NCBI GenBank assembly: GCA_025531455.1
Contig: JAMYHL010000012.1
Coordinates: 744,001-808,000 of the forward strand
Source of the DNA: Apiotrichum sp. Y4204
Taxonomy: Eukaryota; Basidiomycota; Tremellomycetes; Trichosporonales; Trichosporonaceae
DNA: 64,000 bases
Reading direction: 5' to 3'
Shown in pieces: positions 13,873 through 24,755 of the stretch. How positions within the stretch are numbered: position 1 is the first letter of the stretch; the number at the start of each line of letters is the position of its first letter. The notes under the pieces are model-generated. The model saw only the letters and a program-made list of their open reading frames with translations, was not told the DNA's origin and ran no database searches. The translations under genes and the position numbers were made by a program.

Positions 13873-14684
13873 TGTTGGAGAGTCAGAATGGTGAATGTGT
13901 CGATAGTCGGCGTCCACAAAGCTCTGGGAGGCTCTGCCACTCGAGAGTCGATGTCGCAAGGACTGTGGCGGATGATAGCCTTGTCTTTGGATCGTCTGTG
14001 ATTCTGTGCCGAACGAGGTGCGAAATGTGTGATCAACAACCGTTAGGTGTCAAAATGAGATAGTGTCAAACGACAAGAAAGAACGTTACAAGAGACATGT
14101 ATGGTCTTCGCCTACTGTACACCTCCATGCTCTTTCCTGTCTGTGATCAGTCCCACTACAGTTCATAACGAACAGTCACGACCAAGAATGTTACAGGTGT
14201 GGCGCGGTCCAATGAGTCCACCCAGCGGCGCCAGGAACCCGCGTTGCGGGACTGGCCCTGTAAGTATCCGTTTCCTCCTTTGTGGTACCGATCTAGTTTA
14301 ACGTTAGATTCAAGGGCTCTGTACCTTGTTTGGACGTTTGAGCTTTGTCAAGCCCATGTACAGGCTCCCGGACATCGTGCAGAGGGAGTTTTTTTTTCGG
14401 AAGCTGGCGACCGAACCGTGTATACAGTCGCGAGAAACGGGACGAACTCCTGAGCTAGTCCGCACAGCTCAGCGCGATTCCGGCTGGTGTATCCTGAGAA
14501 ATCTCGATAGTCACATGTATACATACTCCTCCTTAACCTCACACATTGAAACAACTAGGATCTTTGGGAGGGACATTTGATTCTACCCGTACATTTTCTT
14601 GCTGAAACTGGCGCAATCCTTGCAGAGCTGGTGTTTCGTGTCTTCAATCAGCTTATCCCCATCAGAGGGGAGCTCACCTCGCCC
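13873..14684. other. Intergenic region between two minus-strand genes
   Basis: It contains the promoter side of the membrane-protein gene and the 3' flank of the next minus-strand gene. No coding frame is supported. An (A/T)-rich patch near 14385-14400 is the only visible composition change. Confidence 0.6.
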
Positions 14685-15323
14685 TTACTCCTTGAGGGCT
14701 GTGGTGGAAGCGGGGGCGGCAGCAGTCCCGCCTTCGGTTGGAGTGCCTCCGACACCGTGTTGCGCGACGAGGTGCTGGATAGTAGCCTGCACGTGCTCGC
14801 CAAGACGTTCGAGGTTCTTGCTAAGGTGGCCTGCACTGGACTCGATGCTTGCGCCCAAGGTTTCGGCGCCATGCGACAGACGCTTGCCGCTGGCGTCCAC
14901 GCTCTGCCCAAAGGTGCCAGCCATCGACTCGATGCGGGCGCCGAGATGAACCGCCAAGCGCTCGAGGCAGGCGCCAAAGTCGAGGGCGGCCGTGTCTATT
15001 TTGCGGCCCCACTCATTCCCGTTCGCCTCGACTTGGCGATTGTGCGTGTCTACGCGAGCGCGGAAGTCGTCGGTGACATTATACAGGCGCTCAGTAAACT
15101 CGTTTGAGATGCGGGATAGCTCTTCAGTGAAGCCGAGCACGAGGTTGTCCTCTTCCTTTGAATCACCCGATGCAGCCTGGGTACCTTGGGTGGCATCAGC
15201 GGGCTTCTCCGCCGTCGCCTTGTCGCCAGCCAAAGTGGTGGCATTGATGCCTGATGAGTAAGACTCTGTCCTATATCTGGGAACCCGACACTTGCCTTCA
15301 GCAATGGGCTTGTCAGTGGCCAT
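14685..15323 (-). CDS. Small amphipathic helical protein with probable GC-AG intron
   Basis: Read straight through, the frame gives 212 residues. A probable 45-nt intron (15295-15251) starts GCAAGT and ends CATCAG. Removing it keeps the frame and yields 197 residues joining PIAEG to INATTLAG. The removed segment (KCRVPRYRTESYSSG) is unlike its surroundings, which favours splicing. After an Ala/Thr/Gly-rich N-terminal 50 residues, the protein is one long heptad/11-mer-like helix. Recurring motifs include ELSRISNEFTERL, FRARVDTHNRQVEANG, LGARIESMAGTFGQSVD and LGASIESSAGHL. There is no signal peptide or membrane segment. The pattern resembles LEA-like or apolipoprotein-like lipid-binding helices, but I recognise no specific family and assign no function. 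Confidence 0.8.
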   Translation of the reverse strand: MATDKPIAEGKCRVPRYRTESYSSGINATTLAGDKATAEKPADATQGTQAASGDSKEEDNLVLGFTEELSRISNEFTERLYNVTDDFRARVDTHNRQVEANGNEWGRKIDTAALDFGACLERLAVHLGARIESMAGTFGQSVDASGKRLSHGAETLGASIESSAGHLSKNLERLGEHVQATIQHLVAQHGVGGTPTEGGTAAAPASTTALKE

Positions 15324-17172
15324 TGTTGTGATATATGCTTGTGAACGCTAGTGGCGACAAGTAGTAGTTGAGGGGTGGATCTTGGGGGCAAATGTAGCTC
15401 AGAACGGCTGGTAAAGGTGTGAGGCAGCCATGGAACTCCCACGACTTATATGGAAGCGCAGCCGATCAGACAGTTGTGTGCGCTGTGGACGACCCACGAC
15501 CGACCCAAGCATGTCGCGCGCGCCCTTCAACGCCCATGGCGGCGCTTACGATGACGCTGACACGTCGCCACCAACAAAGCACAATCGGGTAGTCGGTGGC
15601 AAGGTGGCGTGGTCATCGTCATTTCTCATGATTGCTCGGCATTGTGCGTTTTTCGCTGAATGTCTCGTGTCTCAGCAACAGACGCCACTGCATCCATCCA
15701 CCTCTGGCTTCTGCACTTCTGCTGCTCACACGCCAGCGCACGCGAGTCGCCACGCACGCTCTCGGCACCGTGTTGCAGCCATTGTGCCCATGTTCGATCA
15801 GTCCCGAACCGGGCCGACATGACAACAGGCAGAAACGTCAGCTGCGGTCGCTATCGCTCTGTATCGCTAGTATCTTGAATCGACCGGATAGGTCTCCGAA
15901 CCATTCCGCAAAGACTGAGACAAGTGACAACAAAGAGGCCGCCACCGTCATGATGTGTGTCACACGAGCCTGGAATCCCGGAGACGTTCCAGTTATAAAC
16001 GCGACAGTGCTCGCGGGAAGGCAGCCAAATGCACTCGGAAGCATCAACCATGGTTCCTGACTCATCGGCGCCAGCGGCTTGGCTTTTCACAGTCAGTTTT
16101 CCTCTATTGTGGTCAGCCTTCCCACTGTCGATTGTTGGGCGGCATGTGGTCACTTTGTCAGTTCTGATATGATCAAGTAGCTTGAATGCGTGTGAATGCA
16201 TACATGATAATCGCGAGCTCTGTGTCATCCCTGCGCACTGGACATGATTCCAGTACCACAAGCGTGCCTCTGGTACGTTTCGGTTGGAACAGGAGTCCGC
16301 AGCAACCTTTAGAAGCGGCAGGGGCGGTCATGCCGTCATGGGGCGCGCCTCTGCATCGCCATCAGAGCATGCACATACTAGTACATCTGCGGTCCCTCGA
16401 AGAACTAGATGGTCGTGAACCCGTGGTGTATAGGTGTTACCAGGTATGGGGATAACCGCCACGTCACGGTGCAGATTGGGTTGTCCGCGAGCGCTTAGGA
16501 AGGTTCATGTTCATCCAGATGCATGCCGCTGGGCTTGACGTTGCGCAGTACATACACACGTGGCAAGATATAGAAGTGCTTAGAAGTGCTGCTCAGGCAG
16601 CCGAGCACGATGGGAGAAAACGCTACAGTGCAGTACGCCTGCTGTGTACGCATTTAAAGTGCCAGTAGGCGAGGCACAGCATCGCAGAATTGGATATGCG
16701 GCAGTGAGACGGGCTCACGATCAGCTCGGTATTTCTAGAAGCTGGCAGTTTTGTCTCACTAAGATAGCCCTTCCGCACCAGTTTGAGATTGTTATGTCTG
16801 ACAGCCTATTCAGAAGTTTGCCTGCACAAAAGAGGATCACGTATACATCATCCTGTGCATCTTCCGACTCGCCGGCCTGGCAAGGTGCGCTACACACGCG
16901 CCCCGTAAGGACGAAGAACAAGGGAAAGAGGCGATCCCCTTGCCCGTGGCGTAGAAAGTGTTGGAAAGGAGTGAAGGGCTGATGTCCACAAGAATTAACG
17001 GTACCACGTTAGAATGGGCGATGCGTCAGGTGGGTTTAACACTAACAACAGTCTCTTGAGCACTATGGAGTCCTCAGAGCTCCGCCGTCCACAACCGCTC
17101 TGCCTTGACTCGCGAACGCGTGTCAGCTCGCGATCACGAGACGGTCCCCCAGCCGCAATCGCGCACATGGCC
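15324..17172. other. Intergenic region upstream of tRNA-Asn
   Basis: Several overlapping frames up to 142 codons occur, but none shows a domain, splice-consistent extension or plausible composition. It includes the promoter side of the small helical protein gene. Nothing else is supported. Confidence 0.55.
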
Positions 17173-17281
17173 GACTTCGTGGCCAAGCTGGTTAAGGCGT
17201 CCGACTGTTACGAGCTACGAGCGAGAGCGAGTGGTCAGCAGCGGTATCGGGAGATCGAGAGTTCAAACCTCTCCGAGGTCG
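17173..17281 (+). tRNA. trnN-GUU: tRNA-Asn (anticodon GTT) with 35-nt intron
   Basis: The acceptor arms GACTTCG (17173-17179) and CGAGGTC (17274-17280) pair along all seven positions with one G-T. The discriminator G is 17281. The D-arm is GCC/GGC around AAGCTGGTTAA. The anticodon stem TCCGA (17199-17203) pairs with TCGGG (17247-17251), and the loop reads C-T-GTT-A before the interruption. The T-arm is GAGAG-TTCAAAC-CTCTC. The intron occupies 17211-17245, between positions 37 and 38, the canonical nuclear site. Overall it matches eukaryotic tRNA-Asn, decoding AAC and AAU. Internal A and B boxes are present. Confidence 0.96.
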
Positions 17282-17283
17282 TG

Positions 17284-17288
17284 TTTTT
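17284..17288 (+). terminator. Pol III terminator of tRNA-Asn
   Basis: A run of five T starts three bases after the tRNA discriminator base. This is the standard RNA polymerase III termination signal on the coding strand. Confidence 0.85.
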
Positions 17289-17612
17289 GAGCAGGAGAGC
17301 AAGCATGAGAGTGAGTTAAAGGCTACGCGTAAGCGGAGCAGTTCACACTCCTTCGAGAAAGACAATGTCGACGAGGAAATCTGTTGGAACGATGTTGACG
17401 TGTCGTGGCGCGTTAAGGGCCCATCAAGGTTAGGTTCTAGAAGTGTCCACATGACTGCCGCGAGCACACCTCTTCTCTATCACAAAACCAGAAGTGGATC
17501 ACAATCACAGCACAACAGAGCTCATCCAGCAGCTCTGTTCGTTCTCCCTCCTCCATCCAGGGTGAGTGTAAGTAATACAATGAATCATGACATACAGTGG
17601 TGGCTATGCGTT

Positions 17613-18589
17613 CTACTCATCTTCGACAATGCTGATCGTGACCTCTGCGTTCGGGGCGTTTGCCAAGTCCTCCGGCTTGGGGAAGGCGGGAACAGGGGGT
17701 GCCGCAAACTTCGACTTGGTGGCCGGTTCCGTGGACTCGCCATCGTTCCCGGTTTCCCCTGCAGGCTTAACTGCAAGCTTGCTCCCGCCCGGAGCCGGCT
17801 TCTCTCCCTCGCCGCCCTTCCGCCCAGCCTTGCGCTTCAAGCGCTTTGCGCGGTTCTTCGCCGTCTTGGCCTCCGTGACTGCGTCCCGTGCAGCCTGTCG
17901 TGCCTCGAAGGCTTTCTGTTCCTCCAGCTGGGGAATTAGCTTTAAGAAAGAGAGGCATTAAAGGCGCCCTGCTCACCTGACGATTCATCTCTTCCATATG
18001 CCGGATACGCTCCGCTTCGCGTCGACGACTGTGCTTGTATACGTGAAACTCGCCGGACCCCGCCGCGCTTGCCGAACCAGCGACCGACTTGATGATCTCC
18101 TTGGGCGCGCGCACGCCACTGAGACGCTCAGCCATGCCCGCGGGCAGCTTGATCTCCTTGTCGGGGTTGGCGAGAAGCTTATCTATCTGAGTGTCAGAGA
18201 CATGAGGAGCTGAGGTAAATGGAAGACGTGAATAAAGATACGAGGGAAGGCAAGAAAGAAATGCTAAGAAGTGAATTGGCCGGGAGTTGGGGGCTTGTGC
18301 AACGCCCAAGCTACGTGGATATGACTGGATTCGGTGATGCGAAGAAAAGGGCACTCCCAGATCATCAAACAATTGGAGTATAAGGACATGAAGACACACA
18401 AAAGATTGACTAGACGTGACAGAGCCGCCAGCATTCACTCCAGTCGATCAGCACACTCACCTGGCGCTTCTGGATGTCGACTCCGGTCAAGCGGGCCTTT
18501 TTGGCCGGTGCAGAGCGGTCCTCTCGGTCCGAGTCGGGAGATGGGGAGCGCTCATAATCCGGGGATGGCGGTGCGTCGATGACGGGCAT
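17613..18589 (-). CDS. PRKRIP1: PRKRIP1-like spliceosome component (DUF1168)
   Basis: Three exons: 18589-18461, 18186-17977 and 17927-17613 (654 nt, 217 residues), all phase 0. The signature AGSGEFHVYKHSRRREAERI at residues 84-103 is the DUF1168/PRKRIP1 hallmark. It is followed by a long basic helix (EEQKAFEARQAARDAVTEAK, then KNRAKRLKRKAGRK). The N-terminus has an acidic SPSPDSDRED patch. Human PRKRIP1 lies across the catalytic core of C*/P spliceosomes. A nuclear splicing role is inferred from this homology. Met 18589 was chosen over the in-frame Met at 18643, because the upstream 18 codons look like UTR and the context CAACCATGC is good. Intron 1 is 274 nt, long for this window. The tail is acidic (ISIVEDE). 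Confidence 0.92.
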
Positions 18590-19703
18590 GGTTGTTGCGC
18601 CCCTCTCGAGTGATGGTGGATGGATGTCTGGTGGATGCCGCAATGTTCACAACAAATCCGCGAGAAGAGGTGGTGTGAAGTGGAGGGAACCACCAATCCG
18701 CAAAAGTGGAGGTTCAGCCTGGCCCAGGCTCGTCGCGGGATTTCGGTGATACATGGGCAAGGCAGTTGTTGATCCTAATGAAATGAATCACATCATTAGA
18801 TTGCTCTAATACACCCACACCTCTGCCAATAGAACAATGCGGATTGTGGTTCTTCCTGTCCTTCTCGACGCATCGGTTGACGTCACCTCCTCCCCCCCCA
18901 AGATTTCGACACACGCGATCTGGACGCTTCCAATCGGAATTGGGCGGTTCCTCCCACGCGTTGCGCTTCCAGTAGAGGTAGTAGAGCTAGTAGAGCTTGT
19001 TTCTGGTTGTCAGGCTGCAGGCAGCAACGACAGCAACCAGGTCCTCGTTTGATAACTGGTGGTGGTGCCGAGTGGTGATGAATGCCCAACAGTCATCGCT
19101 ACCCTGCCTCATCTGGCTTTCTCCATCTATCTCATCACCCACCGCATCCCTCGTCGCATCCACGGCCGTTCAGCTTGCCAATAAAACCGAAAAGGAGGCT
19201 TCAAACAAAGACACAAGTACACAAGACCGAAAGGGTGAAACTCTCCCAGGGTTCTTACTCGATTGCACAGACTTTGGACGTGTGGGCCGTTTTTCCCGCC
19301 CTTGTGTGTCGTCGTCCTTTTTTTTTTCGCAGTGTCTTTCCTCTTCTTCTATCATTCTCCACTACTTGTTCATCACCTCTCGCTTCCTTTCAAAAGTGTG
19401 TCTACCGCACTCTTCGGGTCGCCTCGTTTTGGGTCTGCCGGCGCGTCCTCTTTTTGAAACAACTGCTGTCAGTTCGCGAAACAAGGCTTGAGTGCAACAT
19501 CCGATTCCCCTGCTCCGGACGGTGAGAGTCGCTCCCTTTGACCTGCAACCACACACAGCGACAATCGTCCATAACACGCGCCCGTCCCTTCCTCGCCTTG
19601 CCCGCATTTTCCTGACAAGACTCAGCTCAGTCCTATCATCCTTCATCACATCGCCAGTTGGGGATTCTCGAAACGTTCAGAAAGGCCGACCATCTGATCC
19701 ACC
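18590..19703. promoter_or_regulatory. Divergent intergenic region, PRKRIP1 / RS-rich protein
   Basis: Head-to-head spacing of 1.1 kb. The plus-strand half (about 19110-19660) is strongly C/T-rich with T runs (T8 near 19319). This is typical of the 5' UTR/promoter of a highly expressed fungal gene. No open frame in it has gene-like features. Confidence 0.55.
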
Positions 19704-22035
19704 ATGTCGTTTGATCCCACTGGTCGCTACAAGGGGAACAAGTATGACCCGAACTTTGCAGCCAAAAAGGGTGGAAAACAGCAGGGAGGTAATCCCAACA
19801 AGAAGAAGGAGAAGGACCAAGGGTGGCACAACAAGCAGCAGCACCAGCGCAGCAACGGTGGGGGCCCTGGAGGAGGTCCTGGAGGTCCTGGAGGAGGTCC
19901 TGGCAGTCGGGATGGTGATTATGCTGGGAACATGGGTCCGTCGCCTTCCCCGCGAGGAGGCAGAAATCCCCACTACGATTCGCCTTCCTCACACGGACAG
20001 GATGGTTACCATCCTTCCAACGGACACGGTTATGGTGACAGACAAATGTTCCACAACTCTGCTCCAGACTTTTACCACCAAGACTTTCACCACCACCATC
20101 CCGACCCATATTATCCAGACCATATGATGGGCAATCATCAGCCTTTCCAGATACCCCGCGACAATGGATACGGCAACCGCGCGAACCGGGACTCTGACCC
20201 ACCTCTCCGCGAACGTTTCACTGGTCCTAGTGACAACACCCAGGGGTGGGACGCCTTGCCTTATGGGGGAGCGTCTCCTCCCGTTTTCGAGAGGCCCCAC
20301 AGTCGCATGTCTGAGCCCCGCAGCAAGTCAAGCGCATCTGCCGTCCTCAATGCTTCGGCACCGCCTTTTACCCCCACCGATCCGCCGCAAAATCTCCCTC
20401 CTTCCAGTAACGCCCCACCTCAAGCTGAACGGAAAGAAACTGCGAATGGTGGCGAAGCTGAGCTCAACTCGCTTGAAAAGCTCAAACTCTTCAAAGCCCA
20501 GGTGGAAGCAAGTCGCGCACGCAAGGCCAGTCAGGCGACGGATTCAGTCACTCGTGTGGCCGAGTCGTTCCTTCTCTCACAGGCGGAGCGGGGTGGATCC
20601 GACTCTCCCAAGACTACCGCCACATCTGTTCAGCCGCCCGCCCCATCCACGATGCCCCCACCTCCCCCACCCAAGATCGTGACCGGAGAGTCAGGCGTGT
20701 CTGCGGAGGAAGGCGAAATTACTGACGGAACTGTTCCTCGTGAACAGCTCCTGAAGGCAAAGCTGAGGCAAAAGATGGCTCAAGTTAAGGGCTCCTCCTC
20801 GTCCCCCGCCGACTCGAATCCCTCATCCCCGGCGCACGCCACTCGCCCAAAAGAAGCCGCTCAGCTGTCCCCTCAAAAGAAGGCTAAAAAACAGCTCCCA
20901 CCAACAAAGAATTCCGCCCCATCCAAGAAACAGGCTGAGGACCCGACCACAGCCAACCACCGTGAATCTGTGTCTCTATCCTCTCGTCCTCCCAGGCAAC
21001 ATGAGTCGTCCCCTGAGAAGCGCGCCTCGAGTGGCCGTTCAGCGTCTCCGAAACGCACTTCTCCCAAGCGTCACACATCTCCGCCTCGTAAGGAGTCGCG
21101 TCGACGCTCACGCTCCCCACCTCCTGCCCGTCGCGAATCAGACCATCATCCGAATGAGCGACGTCCGTCCGCCCCTGAGTTTGATCGCTTCAACGAGCGC
21201 TCTGGCCACGAGTGTGTATACCACTGAGACAAAACCTAACTTTTGCAGCCGTGCCGATGCCTTTGCGACGCCGAGCAACGCGGGGCAGAGTGTTCCTGCC
21301 GCTAACCTTTTCACTCCTCCAGTAGACTGGGTTCTTAGACAAATGGAGCTACTCAAGGCGCAGATGGTCGAACTGGAAAAGCTTGTGCCCATGGCCATTG
21401 CCACGGGCACGGGCACGCCCCAGGCACCGCCTGCCGAGCAACATGAATCAGCTCGCCGCCAGCAGCGCGCTCCGTCTGTTCAATACGAGACCCCGACTCG
21501 GCGACCACTTGACCAAGATGCTCCCCCTTACCACAGTCCGGAACAGCGTTCGACCCGGAGCCTGGTGCACGAGTCGCGTAAGCACTTCGTTCCCAAGCAT
21601 GACAGTAAGCCATATGATCGTCCTCAAGAGTCGTACACCAAGCCCTACTACAAGAAGTCCTACGAGAACTCCCATGACTCGGGCTACTCTCCGTCGTATG
21701 AGAAGAAGCCCTATCACAAGTACGATTCTTCATACGACAAGGGCTATAAGAAACCGTACTACAAGAAACATGGCGGCGACTACGAGGGTGGTTACACGGG
21801 CGGATACTCCAAGTACCGCCAGGGCTCACCTCCCAACGAAGAGTACTTTGAGAAGAAACCCTATTACAAGAAGTACGACTACGAGGGCGGTCCATCGCGT
21901 GGGGGCTACCGTGGACGTGGAAGGGGTCGCGGCGGCTACCACAACCATGGCGACCATCAGTACACCAAAGAATACAATCCCAACTACAAGAAGTCGTACG
22001 GGGGATACGATGAGCAGGGGCCGCCGCGTTATTGA
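19704..22035 (+). CDS. Low-complexity RS/RGG/Tyr-Lys protein, probably RNA-associated
   Basis: Two exons: 19704-21211 and 21249-22035 (2295 nt, 764 residues), joined by a 37-nt intron with a CTAAC branch. In order: MSFDPTGRYKGNKYDPNF start; Gly/Pro repeats (GGGPGGGPGG); a His-rich patch (HHHHPDPYYPDHMMG); a helix with SLEKLKLFKAQVEASRARK; a second basic helix (LLKAKLRQKMAQVKG); an RS stretch (RKESRRRSRSPPPARRESD); a coiled-coil-like WVLRQMELLKAQMVELEKLV; a 150-residue Tyr/Lys region of repeated KPYYKK-type units; and a C-terminal RGG-like GYRGRGRGRGGYHNHG. No RRM, KH or helicase domain is seen. RS, RGG and Tyr-rich low complexity together suggest an RNA-granule or splicing-associated nuclear protein. 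This is composition-based inference only; the family is not recognised. Confidence 0.85.
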
Positions 22036-22644
22036 TCGACCAGATTGGGTGTGTTGAGTGGGCCGTGTTGAGTAAGACGTGTCGAGTATGCGTGCGCGTT
22101 TGTAGTGTCTCTCTTGGTGTGGGTGTTTTGTAGAGAGACTTTTGCATGCAAAGCCATCTGACATTGCACATGAACGCGACACCACGATGAGTATGCCTGA
22201 TCGGATCACGGATATTGCAGTAAAGGCTTGGCAAACTATGGTCGCAGTAGACCGTGGAAATGGTGAAGAAATGTGGAGGCAGTTACGCTTTGCGCTACTG
22301 TGTATATCTCTCCACGCGCGATTAAACACGATTGAACCAGATTGCATCAGAGTCCAGCGAGCCAGGATCCAACAGACGTCCCGAAACGTGGAGAGGGAGC
22401 GTGCTGTAATGCTGAACGATGATGAAGGAGCAGACTCAGACGGTGAAAACTCTTTTTGTTCTGGTCGTGTGACAGCGGGGAGTGGAGAGCAGACAGTGCT
22501 CGAAAGCGTACTTAGGCACCAAACCATCTTGGCAGAATGCCAGGACACAGGCCACAGCCAGCCATTCCCTGACCACCCCCGGACACTCTTCTTCCACCCC
22601 TTTGCATCATTCCTCTCCAGTTGTAACCATCCATCACCATCGCA
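22036..22644. other. Tandem-gene intergenic region
   Basis: It holds the 3' flank of the RS-rich gene and the promoter of the carboxypeptidase gene. A C/T/A-rich stretch (about 22545-22640) immediately precedes the carboxypeptidase ATG and resembles a leader. No coding frame is supported. Confidence 0.6.
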
Positions 22645-24755
22645 ATGTTCCTACAACTAGCACTGCTCGCGCTCGTCGCGGGTCCCGCGCTCGCCGCTCC
22701 GGGCGCTCGGGGCGGCACACTGCGGTCCGCCCACGCCGGCAATGTAAGGGCACAGGCCCCATTCGGCGGTGATCGCACCCCGCCGCTGTGGGACCGGTAC
22801 GCGGCGGCCATGTCCACCGCCGCGGCCGCCGAGGTCGCCCACGCCGCGCAAGCCGCAACATCAGCAACAACAGGCAAGGAGCGGTACGACGGACACCAGG
22901 TGTGGCGCGTCGACTGGTCGGCCGTGCCGAGTGCATGGCGCGACGAGATTGTGCACTTTCTCGAGGTGAGTGTTTGTGCGCGCCTGCAGTAGTTTGTTGC
23001 TCTCCAACTGGGAGGGGATTGCCGCGGTTGGGCTTGGCACCCATGCCATTTCTCGCATTGTCTCGTCTCCGCTGCGGATGACGGCGAGTTCGGGATGAGA
23101 GAACCGTTGTGAACTGCGACCGAGATGGACGATGTGTGCATCCTGCATCCCATCCCGACGCGGCCAGTCGTCGCGTGCGCCCCACCCACGTTCATGGCCG
23201 CCTCACGTTCGTGCCGTTCCATACCACTAACCCGCAGTCGCTCCATCTCGACATTTGGCGCGTATCGGCCAAGACGCTCGACGTCCGCCTCCCAGGCGAC
23301 ATGATCCACGTCCTCTCAGACATCTCGGGCACGTACTATCCCGGCGTGACGATCAGCCAGTTTGTGCCGGACGTGCAGGCTTTGATTGACGGAGCGGATG
23401 TTGCGGAGCCGCCTGAGGGCGGGTGGGATGTGTCCTCGCTCGACTCGCCCTTCCACGACGCCTACCATACCCTCGACGACCTGTATTCCTTTGGCGATGC
23501 GCTCGACGAGCACTTTGGCGATATGCTGCGCAGCTTTGAGATTGGACAGACGGCCGAGGGACGGCCCATCCGCGCGTGGACAACCCACCTCGAGGAGAAG
23601 CAGGACCCGGAACCTGGCACGACCGACGAGGAGGAGAAGCTTGAAATTATCATAACCGCCGGCCAGCATGCGCGCGAGGTGAGTCTAGACAGATGCCAGT
23701 TGGGCTGGGCGGTAAGCCTTGACCGCCAGGGGACTAACGCTACAGTGGGTCTCCGCCTCGGCCGCAATCTACTTCCTCCACGGCTTGCTTCTTGACGCCG
23801 AGGCCAACCCGGACGGCCATGCGGCTATGCTTCTCAAGGTGTTCACCATCACTGTTGTGCCGCTCCTCAACCCGGACGGATATGCGTACTCGCACGAGCA
23901 CTCGCGCCTGTGGAAGAAGAACAGGCAAAACGTCGGCGGCCTCCTCTGCAAGGGTGGGTTGCGAGAGCTCTATACAGGACAACCCGCTGATAGCAGGAAT
24001 CGACCTGAACGGTAACTGGGGCTATCAGTTCCAGCCGTCGCGCCTCGCATGCTCAGACTCGTACAAGGGAAGCTATGCGTTTGAGGCGTTCGAGACCCGC
24101 GCCATGTCCAACTACATCGTCAACGGCACGCGCGAGGGCGACGAGGGCGACCGCCCAGAGGGCAAGGTCAAAGTCTATGTCGACCTGCACTCGTACGGCC
24201 AGCTGTGTGAGTCTAGTGGAACGGGAAGGGACGGAGCTCACACCCAGTCATGTTCCCCTTTGCGTACTCGTGCGCCGACTTCCCGGCGGACGCAGAAAAC
24301 CTCATGGAGGCCGGCCTCGGCGTCGCTAAGGCCATGCGCACGACAGAGGGCCAGGGATACCAGTGCGGTCAGGCGTGCGACCTGACGTATCGGTAAGTAC
24401 CAGGTGAACCGGCCATGGGGGCTGGGTCGTGATCTCCGAGCCCTGCACTGCCCTGTCATGAGTGTTTGCGTCTCAATCCATGCTGACTCCAGCTCAACCG
24501 GCGAGTCGATCGACTACACGTACGGCTCGACCGACATCCGATGGTCGTACTCTGCCGAGTTGCGGGACACCGGAACAGTGAGCCGCACTGGGCAGCTGAC
24601 GAATGCTCTTCCCACAGCTGCTCGTCGTATCATAGCACTAACACCAGTTTGGCTTTGTCCTCCCTCCGCGCCTCATCCGCCCCACCGGCGCCGAGATCTC
24701 CGCTGGCCTCCGCTATCTTGCGACGTTCGTCTACGAAACCGAGATTGGCAACTGA
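22645..24755 (+). CDS. Secreted M14-family metallocarboxypeptidase, Arg145-equivalent is Gly
   Basis: Seven exons: 22645-22965, 23238-23678, 23746-23953, 23997-24206, 24248-24392, 24493-24577 and 24648-24755 (1518 nt, 505 residues). A signal peptide (MFLQLALLALVAGPALAAP) leads into a propeptide of about 170 residues and then the peptidase domain. Zinc ligands are His251 and Glu254 (GQHAREW) and His388 (VDLHSYGQ). Arg314 (KKNRQN) matches Arg127 of bovine CPA, Tyr452 matches Tyr248, and Glu464 (AELRDTG) is the catalytic base. The carboxylate-binding pair usually read as NRNW is NGNW here. Arg145 is therefore replaced by Gly329 (codon GGT), away from any splice site. The enzyme should sit outside the plasma membrane or in the secretory pathway/vacuole. 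The intact Glu464 argues against the inactive Ecm14 type, but the Arg loss should weaken C-terminal substrate binding. Confidence 0.93.

Noticed and set aside
15430..16982. Several 100-140 codon frames before tRNA-Asn
   Set aside because: They overlap each other on both strands and show no motif, splice extension or coding-like composition.
22966..23237. Introner-like mobile introns, suggested by equal lengths (271-274 nt)
   Set aside because: Side-by-side reading of four such introns shows no shared sequence beyond splice signals.
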